64,000 nucleotides of DNA, from contig NZ_JOMJ01000003.1 in the NCBI RefSeq assembly GCF_000711295.1, positions 1,809,501-1,873,500 on the forward strand, in the 5' to 3' direction. Numbering within the stretch: position 1 is the stretch's first letter; each line of letters begins with the position of its first letter. Of this stretch, positions 44,524 through 54,004 are shown piece by piece. The DNA is from Desulfohalovibrio reitneri (GTDB lineage Bacteria > Desulfobacterota > Desulfovibrionia > Desulfovibrionales > Desulfovibrionaceae). The translations under genes were made by a program, and so were the position numbers. The notes beneath the pieces were generated by a model that made no database searches, had not been told where the DNA came from, and saw nothing but the letters and a program-made list of their open reading frames with translations.

Positions 44524-47433
44524 TCACCATTCCACCGGCAGCCGCACCAGGCTTCCCGCCTTGTTGGTGAAGAGGAGGTGGCCGTGGGAGCGGCCGTGGA
44601 GGTAGAGGTCGCGGGTCACGGCCACGTCGGTTTTACAGTAGTCGATGATCCTGTCCACCAGCCCTTCTTTCCACCAGGCCAGGGATTGCAAACCGTCCGC
44701 GGTCTTGGCCGTGCCCAGGGTGGCCTGGGCCAGGCAGTCCAGGGAGAGGCGGTAGCCTAGGCGGGAGTGGACGTGGGCCAGCATGTCCAGGGTGGGCAGG
44801 GAGGCGTGGTCAAAGGGCGCGGCCCCGGTGAGGACCTTGTAGTCGAAGCGCTGGATGTTGAAGCCGACCACCAGATCCAGCTCGGCCAGCCGTTTCCAGA
44901 GGTCGACGATGCGGTCCTGTTCGAAGACGTGAAAGCCGTCGTCGCGGGAGTCGTAGAGCACGGCGCAGGCCACGCCCATGCGGTCCGCCCGGTGCCAGCC
45001 ACCGACTTCGGTGGCGGAACGTCTGGTCTCCACGTCGAGGACTCCGAATGCCTGCGGAGCGGGCTTTTCGGACGGAGAAGGGGCGTGGATGGTCGCTTCG
45101 TTGGGTTGTCGTTGTTGGGGGTTGCGGGCGGCCGCATCCCGGTGCGCCGGGGACTGGGGGTTGCTGTCCAGCCCTTCCGGCTGGGCGTTCCGCAAGGCCC
45201 GCAGCACGAAGAGGCAGGAGTCCTTGTCTATGGGCCGGTTGCCGGAGCCGCACTTGGGGGAGTGGACGCAGGAGGGGCAGCCCAGTTCGCATTCGCAGTC
45301 CGCCACCGCCCGCAGGGTGGTGTCCAGCAGCTCGTCCGCCATGAGGAAGGCCTGCCGGGTGAGGCCCACACCGCCGGGGTGGCCGTCGTAGATGAAGACT
45401 GCGGAACGGCCGATCTGCGGGTGCAGGGGGGTGGAGATGCCGCCCAGGTCGTCGCGGTCGGCCAGCACCAGCAGCGGCAGGATGCCGATGGCCGCGTGCT
45501 CCACGGCGTGGATGCCGCCCATGTAGTGGTGGCGGGCATCCTCGGCCTCCTGGTGCACGGCGCGCGGCAGGGCGAACCACAGCCCTTCCGTCTCGAAGGT
45601 CATGGGCGGCAGGTCCAGGGGCACGATGGTCAACAACCGCCCGTCGCGGGTGCGGCGTTTCTCGTAGCCGGTGATGGTCTCGGTGACGCGCAGCTTGCCC
45701 AGCCCCACGTCCGCGCCCCAGGCGGTTGTGGTGTCGTGGGTCTGGATGATCTCGGTGACTTTTTCCGAGCGGATGCGGGTGTAGTAGCCCACCCGCTCTT
45801 CCTTGACGATCACCTTGCGGCCGGGGATGTCCAGCTCGTCCACAACGAAAATGCGGCCTCGGTGGATGTACACCGCGCCGGGGTGGGTCTCCTTGAAGGC
45901 GCGTCCCTCGTCCACCTGCCCCACCACCGCGCCGTCCTTGCGCGTCTCGATGGTGTAGGTGGAGCCGGAGCCGCGCAGGTCCACCTCGCGGTGGGGGCGT
46001 TTGCGGCGGGAGTGGACCTCCGCGCCGTCCGCCGTGCGCAGCAGCCGCCCCTCGCGTTCCAATTCAGCCGCGCGCTGGGCCAGAGGCTCCTCGGCCAGGA
46101 ATGGCTCCTGGTCGCGCAGGGGCAGTTCGGCTGCGGCGCAATCCAGGTGGCGGGCCATGATCTGCGGATTATAGGGGTTGACCACGGCCTTTTCCGGCGG
46201 GCGGGCGAAGAAGTCCTGAGGGTGGCGCATGAAGTACTGGTCCAGGTTGTCCTCCCCCGCCACCAGGCAGACGCAGGACTCCTGGTTCTTGCGCCCCACC
46301 CGGCCGCCGCGCTGGAGGGTCTGCATGACCGTGCCGGGGTAGCCCACCAGGATGCAGACATCCAGGCCGCCGATGTCGATGCCCAGCTCCAGGGCGGAGG
46401 TGGAAACCACGGCCAGCAGCTCGCCCGAGGCCATGCGCGACTCGATCTCCCGCCGCTCCTCGGGCAGAAAGCCCGCGCGGTAGGCGCTTATCTTGTCCTT
46501 GAACTCCCCGGACTGCTCCGCCGCCCACATGGAGATGAGCTCGGTCATGCGGCGGGAGCGGGTGTAGACAATGGTCCGCTGGCCAAGCTCCAGCGACTGC
46601 CGCAGCAGCCGGATGGCCGCGGTGGAGGGCGACCCTTCCGGATTGACGAACAGGAAGTGGCGCTTGCCCTGGGGCGCGCCGGATTCGGCCACCGTGTCCA
46701 CGTTGAGGCCGGTGAGGTCCTCGCACAACTCGCCGGGGTTGCCCAGGGTGGCCGAGGAGAAGAGGAAGGCCGGGTCCGCGCCGTAGAAGCGGCAGACGCG
46801 GCGCAGGCGGCGGAAGACCATGGCCATGTGCGAGCCCATGACCCCCCGATAGGTGTGCGCCTCGTCCACCACCACGTGTGTCAGGGAGGCCAGCAGGGGG
46901 GCCCAGGAGGCGTGGTAGGGCAGAAGCGAGAGGTGGACCATCTCCGGGTTGGAGACCAGGAAATTGGGCGGCTCCTTGCGCATTTTGGCCCGGGCGTGGG
47001 ACTTGACGTCGCCGTCCAGCACCTCGGCGGTGATGGGGCGGCCCGTAGGCATGAGGGCGGCCGCCTTGCGGAAGGCCTGCAACTGGTCGCGTCCCAGGGC
47101 CTTGAGGGGGAACAGGGCCAGGGCGCAGGCGTCCGGGTTCTTGAGGCATTCCTCAAGGATGGGCAGGGTGTAGACCAGGGATTTGCCGCTGGCCGTGGGT
47201 GTGGAGGTGACCACGTGGCGGCCCATGCGGGCCAGGTCCATGGCCTCGGCCTGGTGGGAGTAGAGGCGGCCTATGCCCGCGGCCTCCATGCCGTGGGCCA
47301 GGGACTGCGGCCAGGGGCGGGCTGTCTCCGCGAAGCGGGGCGGCAGGGCGGGCAGCACCTCGTGGTGGGCCACCTGCGGCCCCAGGACCTCGGAGTCCTT
47401 GATCTCCGCCACGTAGCGGCTGACGGTGTTCAA
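44524..47433 (-). CDS. MrfA-MrfB fusion: DEAD-box helicase with DUF1998 and C-terminal exonuclease domain
   Basis: A 969-residue protein. Residues 1 to about 450 form a superfamily-2 helicase: Q-motif region YSHQAEAMDLA, Walker A TPTASGKS (78-85), DEAH box VVDEAHTYRG, SSATLG, then ALELGIDIGGLD and QRGGRVGRKNQ. Next comes an MrfA-type DUF1998 module with Zn-binding cysteines C713, C715, C719, C722 and C728 (CECELGCPSC). A Pro/Gln-rich linker (about 752-793) leads to a DnaQ/RNase-H-like nuclease with D800/E802 (LDVETR), D864 (QRFDYK) and D936 (YCKTDVAVT). In Bacillus subtilis MrfA and MrfB are separate partners that repair mitomycin adducts; here they are one chain. Likely DNA repair, cytoplasmic. 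Confidence 0.85.
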   Translation of the reverse strand: MNTVSRYVAEIKDSEVLGPQVAHHEVLPALPPRFAETARPWPQSLAHGMEAAGIGRLYSHQAEAMDLARMGRHVVTSTPTASGKSLVYTLPILEECLKNPDACALALFPLKALGRDQLQAFRKAAALMPTGRPITAEVLDGDVKSHARAKMRKEPPNFLVSNPEMVHLSLLPYHASWAPLLASLTHVVVDEAHTYRGVMGSHMAMVFRRLRRVCRFYGADPAFLFSSATLGNPGELCEDLTGLNVDTVAESGAPQGKRHFLFVNPEGSPSTAAIRLLRQSLELGQRTIVYTRSRRMTELISMWAAEQSGEFKDKISAYRAGFLPEERREIESRMASGELLAVVSTSALELGIDIGGLDVCILVGYPGTVMQTLQRGGRVGRKNQESCVCLVAGEDNLDQYFMRHPQDFFARPPEKAVVNPYNPQIMARHLDCAAAELPLRDQEPFLAEEPLAQRAAELEREGRLLRTADGAEVHSRRKRPHREVDLRGSGSTYTIETRKDGAVVGQVDEGRAFKETHPGAVYIHRGRIFVVDELDIPGRKVIVKEERVGYYTRIRSEKVTEIIQTHDTTTAWGADVGLGKLRVTETITGYEKRRTRDGRLLTIVPLDLPPMTFETEGLWFALPRAVHQEAEDARHHYMGGIHAVEHAAIGILPLLVLADRDDLGGISTPLHPQIGRSAVFIYDGHPGGVGLTRQAFLMADELLDTTLRAVADCECELGCPSCVHSPKCGSGNRPIDKDSCLFVLRALRNAQPEGLDSNPQSPAHRDAAARNPQQRQPNEATIHAPSPSEKPAPQAFGVLDVETRRSATEVGGWHRADRMGVACAVLYDSRDDGFHVFEQDRIVDLWKRLAELDLVVGFNIQRFDYKVLTGAAPFDHASLPTLDMLAHVHSRLGYRLSLDCLAQATLGTAKTADGLQSLAWWKEGLVDRIIDYCKTDVAVTRDLYLHGRSHGHLLFTNKAGSLVRLPVEW

Positions 47434-47440
47434 TGTCGCT

Positions 47441-48814
47441 CTAGTGTCCGGCGATGTTGTACTTCTTGAGCTTGTACTGGAGATTGGACTTGGAGACCCC
47501 CAGCATCTCGGCCGCCCGGGTCTGCACGAACTCCGAGCGCACCAGGGCGCGGCGGATCAGGGCGGACTCGATCTTCTCCATGGTGTCGGGCAGGTTGATG
47601 CGCTCCGGCAAGAGGTCCACGGCGCTCTTGTACTGGCTTTCCTCGTCGCGGATCTCCGGGGGCAGGTCGTCCACCTCGATGGTCTCGCGGTCGGCCAGCA
47701 CCACGCACCGCTCCATGACGTTCTCCAGCTGGCGCACGTTGCCCGGCCACTCGTAGGCCTGCAGATACTCCAGCGCCTCCGGGCTGAAGCCGCCGAACTT
47801 CTTTTGGTTCTCTGTGGCGTACACGTCCAGGAAATGGGAGGCCAGCAGGGGGATGTCCTCGCGCCGCTCGCGCAGGGGGGGCAGCTCGATCTGTATGACG
47901 TTGAGGCGGTAGTAGAGGTCTTCGCGGAATTCGCCGTTCTCCACCGCCTTGACCAGGTCCTTGTTGGTGGCCGCCACCACCCGGATGTCCACTTCCATGG
48001 ACCGCGAGCCGCCCACCCGCTCGAAGGTGCGCTCCTGCAGCACCCGCAGCAGCTTGACCTGCAGGTCGTGGGACAGTTCGCCTATCTCGTCCAGGAAGAG
48101 GGTGCCTTGATCGGCCATCTCGAAGCGGCCGCGCTTCTGGGCCACCGCGCCGGTGAAGCTGCCCTTCTCGTGGCCGAACAACTCCGACTCCAGCACGCCG
48201 GGGTTGAAGGCCATGCAGTTCACCGAGACGAAGGGGGACTCGTGGCGCGGGGAGGCGTAGTGGATGGCCCGGGCCACCAGCTCCTTGCCCGTGCCGGACT
48301 CGCCGGTGATGAGCACCGTGGACTTGGAGGGCGCCGCCCTGTCCACCATGTCCATAACCTTGGAGATGGCCCGCGATTTGCCGATGATCTTGTGCAGGCC
48401 GTAGCGGTCCTCCAGCGATTCACGCAGGAGGCGGTTCTGCCGTTGGGCGGCGGCGTACTGGCAGGCCTTGGAGACCGAGAGCAGCAGCTCCTCGTTGGAG
48501 AAGGGCTTGGTGATGTAGTCGTAGGCCCCGATCTTCATGGCCTCCACCGCGCCCTCGATGGAGCCGAAGGCGGTCATGATGAGCACCGGCACGTGGGGCA
48601 GGTCGCGCCGCACCCGTTCCAGCACCTCGCGGCCGGACAGCTTGGGCATCTTCATGTCGGTGATGACCACGTCCACCTCGGACTCGTCCAGAAACTGCAC
48701 CGCGGTCTCGGGGTCGTTGAGGGCGGTCACGTGGTAGCCCTTGTCCTGGAGAAGCGCCTCCAGGATGAGCAGGTAGTTCTGTTCGTCGTCGATGACGAGG
48801 ATGTGGTCTGCCAT
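47441..48814 (-). CDS. NtrC-family sigma-54-dependent response regulator
   Basis: A 457-residue regulator. The receiver domain (1-120) has [11 protein letters not shown], the phospho-acceptor aspartate in [13 protein letters not shown] and the conserved KPFSNEEL. The AAA+ domain has Walker A GESGTGKE, the sigma-54-contacting loop written GSFTGA (serine in place of the usual alanine), Walker [12 protein letters not shown] and the arginine-finger region [11 protein letters not shown] Fis-type helix-turn-helix ([20 protein letters not shown]) ends it. It activates RpoN promoters when phosphorylated by the kinase encoded 6 bp upstream. Its targets are unknown; mrfAB lies immediately downstream. 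Confidence 0.94.
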   Translation of the reverse strand: MADHILVIDDEQNYLLILEALLQDKGYHVTALNDPETAVQFLDESEVDVVITDMKMPKLSGREVLERVRRDLPHVPVLIMTAFGSIEGAVEAMKIGAYDYITKPFSNEELLLSVSKACQYAAAQRQNRLLRESLEDRYGLHKIIGKSRAISKVMDMVDRAAPSKSTVLITGESGTGKELVARAIHYASPRHESPFVSVNCMAFNPGVLESELFGHEKGSFTGAVAQKRGRFEMADQGTLFLDEIGELSHDLQVKLLRVLQERTFERVGGSRSMEVDIRVVAATNKDLVKAVENGEFREDLYYRLNVIQIELPPLRERREDIPLLASHFLDVYATENQKKFGGFSPEALEYLQAYEWPGNVRQLENVMERCVVLADRETIEVDDLPPEIRDEESQYKSAVDLLPERINLPDTMEKIESALIRRALVRSEFVQTRAAEMLGVSKSNLQYKLKKYNIAGH

Positions 48815-48820
48815 GCGGTC

Positions 48821-50272
48821 TTACGCTCCGGGAAAGACGACGGTGGCCCGCGCCCCGCCTTCGTAGTCGTTCTCCAGGTCCAGGCTGGCCCCGTGGCTCT
48901 GGAGGATGGTGTCGGTGATGGCCAGCCCCAGCCCGGTGCCGTGCTCCTTGGTGGTGAAGAAGGGGTCCTTGGCCTGCTCCAGCACCTCGTCCGGGAAGCC
49001 CGGCCCGGTGTCGCGCACCACCACGCTCACCCCGTCCTCGGCCCCGTGGGCCGCCACGGTGATGGTATGCTCTTGGCCGCCGCCGTCAAGTTCGGCCAGG
49101 GCGTCCAGGGAGTTGGCAACCAGATTGTAGAAGGCGCGGTAGAGCAGGTCGGAGTCGCCCTGGACCGTGAGGCCTTCGTCCAGATCCGTCTCCAGGGTCA
49201 CGCCGCGCTCGCGGGCGGTGGACTCCAAAAAGACCGCGACCTGGTTGAGGACGCGGGAGAGGTCCACCGGGTCCTGGCGCGGCTGGCGGGGCCTGGCGTA
49301 GTCCAGGAAGTCCCCAACCGTTCGGGAGAGGCGCTTGGACTCGTCGAAGATGGCTTGCAGGATGCGCACGTTGGCCGAGTCCGGGTTCTCCTCCCGCTTG
49401 AGCTTGGAGAGCAGCAGCTCGGCCGAGGAGCGGATGATGCCCAGGGGGTTGCGGATCTCGTGGGCCACCCCGGCCACCATGCGGCCCATGGAGGCCAGCT
49501 TCTCCGACTGCATCAGTTCCCGCTCCAGCTGCTCCTTCTCGCGGGCGCGCTCCGCGGCCATGCGGTCCGCCCGGCGCAGCACCACGATGATGACGAAGAA
49601 CAGCGCCAGGGAAGTGACGGTGGAGGAGAGGATGATGAGGCGCTCGAGATTGATGACCTTGCGGTAGTCCTCGGTGATGTCCTGGGTGATCTCAAGCGCG
49701 CCGGTGATGGGGCCGCGCGGGTCTGCGGGGTCCATGCGGCGGTCCGCCCGCAGGGAGTAGACCGTGCGCAGGATGACGCTCTGCGGCTTGAAATCGAAGG
49801 CGAACAGGGCCGTCCAGGAGGAGTAGCGGGAGACGAGCTCGTAGGAGTTCTGCCCTTCCTCCAGGGCGCGCTCCACGGACTGCCCGGCCATTTCCAGGTC
49901 GCCCACCTCTCCCTCATCCAGGGAGAAGGCCACGTCGCGCTGGAAGCCGTAGATGCGCAGGTCCAGCACGTTGAAGGAATGGATGGTGGTCTTGACCACC
50001 TTCTCCAACTGCTCGTACTGGCGCTCGTCGTCCAGGTCGATCTCCCCGAAGCCCATGACCGTGGGCAGGGTGAAGCGCTGGAATATCTGGTGGTTGAGGT
50101 TTTCCGCCAGCAGCAGGGCGTACTGTTCCTGCTTTTCCAGCAGCGACCGCCGGGCGTAGTCCGCCAGAAAGACGGCCAGCACCAGGTTGGTGCCCAGGAT
50201 GATGACGAAGATGCTCCAGGACAGGAGCTTGGCCGCGTGAAAGGGCCCGGAGGAAGCGCTCTCCCTGCTCAT
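48821..50272 (-). CDS. Sensor histidine kinase of an NtrB-like two-component system
   Basis: A 483-residue membrane kinase: TM1 at about residues 16-38, a periplasmic sensor domain of about 160 residues (LNHQIFQRFTLPTVMGFGE ... PRGPITGALEITQDITEDY), TM2 at about 215-235, a short coiled coil, then HisKA with phospho-acceptor histidine in VAGVAHEIRNPLG, and an HATPase_c domain with NLVANSLDAL (N box), VRDTGPGFP (G1) and FTTKEHGTGLGLAI. The signal is unknown. The receiver-AAA regulator starts 6 bp downstream and aspC ends 12 bp upstream, so they are probably one operon. Confidence 0.93.
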   Translation of the reverse strand: MSRESASSGPFHAAKLLSWSIFVIILGTNLVLAVFLADYARRSLLEKQEQYALLLAENLNHQIFQRFTLPTVMGFGEIDLDDERQYEQLEKVVKTTIHSFNVLDLRIYGFQRDVAFSLDEGEVGDLEMAGQSVERALEEGQNSYELVSRYSSWTALFAFDFKPQSVILRTVYSLRADRRMDPADPRGPITGALEITQDITEDYRKVINLERLIILSSTVTSLALFFVIIVVLRRADRMAAERAREKEQLERELMQSEKLASMGRMVAGVAHEIRNPLGIIRSSAELLLSKLKREENPDSANVRILQAIFDESKRLSRTVGDFLDYARPRQPRQDPVDLSRVLNQVAVFLESTARERGVTLETDLDEGLTVQGDSDLLYRAFYNLVANSLDALAELDGGGQEHTITVAAHGAEDGVSVVVRDTGPGFPDEVLEQAKDPFFTTKEHGTGLGLAITDTILQSHGASLDLENDYEGGARATVVFPGA

Positions 50273-50284
50273 GGCCTCCGCCGG

Positions 50285-51460
50285 TCAGCTCCCCAGCAGC
50301 ACGCGGCCAACCGCCGCGAGGCTCTTTTCCAGCACGTCGTCGGCCACGGCGAAGGAGACGCGGATGCAGCCGTCGTCGCCGAAGGCGGAGCCGGGCACCA
50401 GGGCCACCTGGGCCTCGTCCAGCACCTTGGCGCAGGCGGCCTGGGAGTCGGCCATGCCCTCGCGGTACATGGCGGAGATGTCCGGGAATACGTAAAAGGC
50501 GCCCTCGGGACGGGGGCAGACCGCGCCCTTCCAGCCGGAGATGATGCCCACTGCCAGGTCGCGGCGGCGGGCGAAGGCCTCGCGCATTTCGTCCACCAGG
50601 TCCCAGGGGCCGGTGAAGGCGGCCAGGGCGGCGTGCTGGGCGATGGAGCAGACGTTGGAGGTGGACTGCCCCTGGATCTTGGAGACGGCCTTGACCAGGT
50701 CGGCGTGGGCCAGGGCAAAGCCCACCCGCCAGCCGGTCATGGCGAAGGTCTTGGACAGCGCGCCCACGATGGCGATGTGCTCCGGCGCCTTTTGCCACCA
50801 GGGGGCGAAGGTGCCGTGCTCCGCCGGGGGGAAGACCAAGCGGTCGTAGACCTCGTCGGCGACGACAAAGACGTTCCGCTTCACGGCCCACTCAGCGATG
50901 GCGTCCACCTCGGCCTGGGAGTAGACCGCGCCCGTTGGGTTGGAGGGCGAGTTGAAGACGAGCATCTTGGTGCGGGGGGACAGGCCGCGCTCCAGGTCGT
51001 CCACCGTGACCTTGAATCCGGCCTCGGCCGTGGCGCGCACCTGCACGCAGGAGGCCCCGCACATGGCGGCCATGTCCGGGTAGGACACCCAATAGGGCGT
51101 GGGCAGCAGCACCTCGTCGCCCTCTTCCAGCAGGGCGAACATGAGGTTGAACAGGGCCTGCTTGCCGCCGTTGGTGACGATGGCGTTCTCCCGCTCGGCT
51201 GACGCGCCGTAGAAGCGCTCGAAGTAGCGGGCCACCTGGTCGCGCAGTTCGGGCAGGCCGGGCACCGGGGTGTAGCGGGTCTTGCCCGCGTCCATGGCCT
51301 GCTTGGCGGCTTCCTTGACGTGGTCCGGGGTGTCGAAGTCCGGTTCGCCCACGGCCAGGGAGACAACGTCGCGCCCCTCGGCGCGCAGGGCCTGGGTCTT
51401 GGCGTTGATGGCCAGGGTGGCGGAGGGCTGGATGCGGGAAAGGCGGCTGGCGAGTCGCAT
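50285..51460 (-). CDS. aspC: Pyridoxal-phosphate aspartate/aromatic aminotransferase
   Basis: A 391-residue class-I aminotransferase. It opens RLSRIQPSATLAINAKTQAL, with SLAVGEPDFDTPDHVKEAA, the PLP phosphate site in NGGKQALFN, the NSPSNPTGAVYSQ motif (asparagine), VADEVYDRLVF (aspartate), the Schiff-base lysine in GALSKTFAMTGWRVG, and the C-terminal arginine in VSFAVADD. It belongs to the subgroup I-gamma typical of thermophilic and anaerobic aspartate aminotransferases; some members also act on prephenate or aromatic substrates. It heads the kinase-regulator-mrfAB run and is divergent from the glycosyltransferase gene. Confidence 0.92.
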   Translation of the reverse strand: MRLASRLSRIQPSATLAINAKTQALRAEGRDVVSLAVGEPDFDTPDHVKEAAKQAMDAGKTRYTPVPGLPELRDQVARYFERFYGASAERENAIVTNGGKQALFNLMFALLEEGDEVLLPTPYWVSYPDMAAMCGASCVQVRATAEAGFKVTVDDLERGLSPRTKMLVFNSPSNPTGAVYSQAEVDAIAEWAVKRNVFVVADEVYDRLVFPPAEHGTFAPWWQKAPEHIAIVGALSKTFAMTGWRVGFALAHADLVKAVSKIQGQSTSNVCSIAQHAALAAFTGPWDLVDEMREAFARRRDLAVGIISGWKGAVCPRPEGAFYVFPDISAMYREGMADSQAACAKVLDEAQVALVPGSAFGDDGCIRVSFAVADDVLEKSLAAVGRVLLGS

Positions 51461-51599
51461 GACGGGAACCCTTGGGTTGCGGGTCTTGCGGGGTTGTGGC
51501 TGTTTCCTTGTGAAGCTGGGCTTGTGTAGAACACTTTCCGCCGGACGGCAACAGCCCCGCCCGTTGCCAAGCTCCGGGGGAGGCCGTACCATAGCGCCC

Positions 51600-53192
51600 A
51601 TGCCCGCTTCCCCCCATTTGCTCGATGCCCTGGCCGCCCGGCTGCCCGTGTGGGTCTTTGGCGCCGAGGAACCCCGCGCCCAACTGGCCCTGGTGCGAGC
51701 CATGCGCGCCCTGGCCCAATCCCCGGAAATGCGCGGCCTGGGGCTGACCGGCGCGGCCGACGGCTTGGCCTGGTGGGCCTGGCAGCGGCGGCCATGGCGG
51801 CCCGAGGCGGCTGAACTTCTCACCGACGGCCCGGCGGCTGGGCTTGCCCGGGACTGCCAGCCCGAACCCCCCGGCGCGCGGTCCGACCTGGAAGAGGCCC
51901 TGGAAGCGGCCGACGTGCGGCTGCTGACCCGCGCCCTCATCCCGGCTGTTCGGGAAAGCGGCCCCGGCCCCTTGCTGCGCGCCTGGCCCCTGCTGCTGGC
52001 CCTGGAGGAAACCCCGGCCGCCCGCGCCCTGCTGGACGAGACCCCCTTCCCTGCGGAAGCCGAGCCCATGGCCGCCCGGCTGCGGGCGGAGTGGGCCGCC
52101 CTGTGCCTGCCTCCGGAAGAGGCTTTGCCCGTGGTGCGGGAGTGCACCCACCCCGCCTTCGACCCCTGGCGGCGCTGGCTGGAGGCCCATTTGCTGCGCG
52201 GCCTGGGCGAGCGGGACAAGGCCGCCGATCTGACCGAATCCCTGTGCCGCGACCTGCCGGGACACCCCCATTTTCCCCACCTGCTGCACGAGCTGCGCTT
52301 CCCGCGCCGGGCTCCGGCCTCCCTGGCGGACGGCGACGCCGCGGCCGTGCTGCTCTACTGCTGGAACAAGGCGGAACTGCTCTCCCAGACCCTGGACGCC
52401 CTGGCCGCGTGCGAGCTCGGCGAAGCCCACGTGGCCCTGCTGGACAACGGCTCCACCGACGACACCTGGGAGGTCATGAACCGCTTCGCCCGGCGGCTCG
52501 GCCCGGACCGGGTCACGCTGGTGCAACTGCCGGTCAACGTGGGCGCGCCCGCGGCCCGCAACTGGCTGCTCTCCCTGCCCGAGGTCCGCGCCCGCCGCTT
52601 CGCCGCCTTTCTGGACGACGACGTGCTTCCCCCCGAGGACTGGCTGCCCAAACTGCTGGCCGCGGCCCGCGACAACCCGGACGCCTCGGCCATCGGCTGC
52701 CGCATTGTGGCCGCCACGCCGCCGGCCAGCCTGCAATCCGCGGACTACCACCTCTTTTCGCCACGGCCAGACGCGGGCGAGGAGCGCATCGCCGTGTTCG
52801 ACAATGCCTCGGGCCAACCTGACCTGGGGCTGTTCACATACGCCCGACCCTGCCTCTCCGTGTCCGGCTGCTGCCACCTGCTGCGCACCAGCGCCCTGGA
52901 GGAAACCGGCCGCTTCGACGTGCGCTTCACCCCCACCCAGTTCGACGACCTGGAACGCGACATGCGCGCCTGCCTGGCCGGGCAGCCCGCCTTCTTCGAG
53001 GGCTCCCTGGCCGTGCCCCACGTGGGCCACTCCTCCCTGGCCAAATCGCAAAGCCCCACCGCCGTGGGCAACGTGCTGGGCAACCGCGTCAAGCTGGAAG
53101 GCCTCTTCACCGACCAGCAGCTCCGCGACCTGGCCGAGGACGACATGCGGCGCGCCTGGGCCGACCTGCGAAAGAAACTCGACGAGCTATGA
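51600..53192 (+). CDS. Glycosyltransferase family 2 protein with long N-terminal helical region
   Basis: A 530-residue protein from ATG 51600. The first roughly 240 residues are leucine- and alanine-rich helices resembling a TPR-like or scaffold region. The GT2 (GT-A) domain starts at AAVLLYCWNKAELLSQTLDAL with VALLDNGSTDDTWEV, VGAPAARNWLLSLPE, then the DXD metal motif within FLDDDVLPPEDW, and CCHLLRTSALEETGRFD. It transfers a sugar from a nucleotide donor; the acceptor is unknown, but the layout (helical N-terminus, GT2) recalls flagellin or surface-polysaccharide modifiers. It overlaps the next gene by 4 bp. Confidence 0.85.
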   Translation: MPASPHLLDALAARLPVWVFGAEEPRAQLALVRAMRALAQSPEMRGLGLTGAADGLAWWAWQRRPWRPEAAELLTDGPAAGLARDCQPEPPGARSDLEEALEAADVRLLTRALIPAVRESGPGPLLRAWPLLLALEETPAARALLDETPFPAEAEPMAARLRAEWAALCLPPEEALPVVRECTHPAFDPWRRWLEAHLLRGLGERDKAADLTESLCRDLPGHPHFPHLLHELRFPRRAPASLADGDAAAVLLYCWNKAELLSQTLDALAACELGEAHVALLDNGSTDDTWEVMNRFARRLGPDRVTLVQLPVNVGAPAARNWLLSLPEVRARRFAAFLDDDVLPPEDWLPKLLAAARDNPDASAIGCRIVAATPPASLQSADYHLFSPRPDAGEERIAVFDNASGQPDLGLFTYARPCLSVSGCCHLLRTSALEETGRFDVRFTPTQFDDLERDMRACLAGQPAFFEGSLAVPHVGHSSLAKSQSPTAVGNVLGNRVKLEGLFTDQQLRDLAEDDMRRAWADLRKKLDEL

Positions 53193-53566
53193 CCGCCAGC
53201 GACCGCCAGGCCCACCACCTCGTATTCGTCTACGGCACCCTGCGGCGGGGCTTCCACAACCACCCCCTGCTGGTCCAGGCCGAGTTCCTGGGAACCGCCA
53301 CCACCAAACACCGCTACGCCCTCCATCTGGAGGACGTGCCCTACCTCTATCCGCACAATCCCGTCAGCCGCGTGCGCGGGGAACTCTACCGCGTCACCGA
53401 AACCACCCTCCGCGAACTCGACCTGCTGGAAGAACACCCCAACGTTTACAAACGCGAACCAGCCCCAGTCCTCGTGGACTCGGGCCACAAAACCACAGCC
53501 TGGGTCTACTTCTTCCCCAAACCACAAGGAAAACTCATTGAGCACGGCGACTTCGCCAAGGCGTAG
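53189..53566 (+). CDS. Gamma-glutamylcyclotransferase (AIG2-like) family protein
   Basis: A 125-residue protein with the family start LVFVYGTLRRGFHNHPLL, the acidic catalytic region around LDLLEEHPNVYKR, and WVYFF. Such proteins cleave gamma-glutamyl-amines or remain uncharacterised (YtfP-like); the exact substrate is not predictable. The ATG overlaps the glycosyltransferase stop by 4 nt (ATGA), so both are translated from one transcript. A long perfect stem-loop follows at 53630. Confidence 0.88.
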   Translation: MTASDRQAHHLVFVYGTLRRGFHNHPLLVQAEFLGTATTKHRYALHLEDVPYLYPHNPVSRVRGELYRVTETTLRELDLLEEHPNVYKREPAPVLVDSGHKTTAWVYFFPKPQGKLIEHGDFAKA

Positions 53567-53629
53567 GAAGAGGGGGGTATGTGGAAGGGAATGCGAGGTG
53601 GCAGCCGGGGGGTGAGAGTTCAGGGCATT

Positions 53630-53677
53630 GGGGGAGGAAGGGAACCACTTTTTCAAAAGTGGTTCCCTTCCTCCCCC
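53630..53677. terminator. 23-bp perfect inverted repeat, probable bidirectional terminator
   Basis: The left arm 53630-53652 (GGGGGAGGAAGGGAACC followed by ACTTTT) is exactly complementary to 53655-53677, with a 2-nt TC loop. The inner arm contains TTTT, so transcription in either direction meets a stem ending in a T-run. It lies 63 bp after the gamma-glutamylcyclotransferase-like gene. A GC-rich motif TCGCTCGCTTCGCTCGGGGG lies at 53710-53729; its inverse recurs near 63156. Confidence 0.7.
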
Positions 53678-53758
53678 AAGCTCCCTCCATCCTTCCACAA
53701 AACTCTTTATCGCTCGCTTCGCTCGGGGGCGAGGAGCGAATACGTTGTAGCCAGGGGG

Positions 53759-54004
53759 CCACAGCCCAATTTCGCGTCCCACGCATGGGCAGCCAAACGG
53801 CGTAGCGGATTCCCTGGTAGACGCGTTCACCAACCGCAGGTGCGCCGGGGTGCTCCCGCCTATCCCCCTGACGCGCGCCCACCCGCGAATACACATGCAA
53901 AGTGAGTTTGCCGCAGGGTCCAGGGGGCGCGCAGCCCCCTGGTCGCCTGAAGGGCGAAATCTTTTCTCCGTGAATAAAGGATGGTCGGCGGGGTAGCCGA
54001 GAAA
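53759..54004 (-). repeat. Dispersed structured repeat, tandem copy 3
   Basis: First unit of a tandem array with a period of exactly 246 bp. In the reading direction of the family it is on the minus strand: CCAGGGGGCTGCGCGCCCCCTGG-like stem at about 53929-53951 and the core CCCGCGAATACACATGCAAA at 53882. The 5' half holds GCGTCCCACGCATGGGCAGC. Confidence 0.88.
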
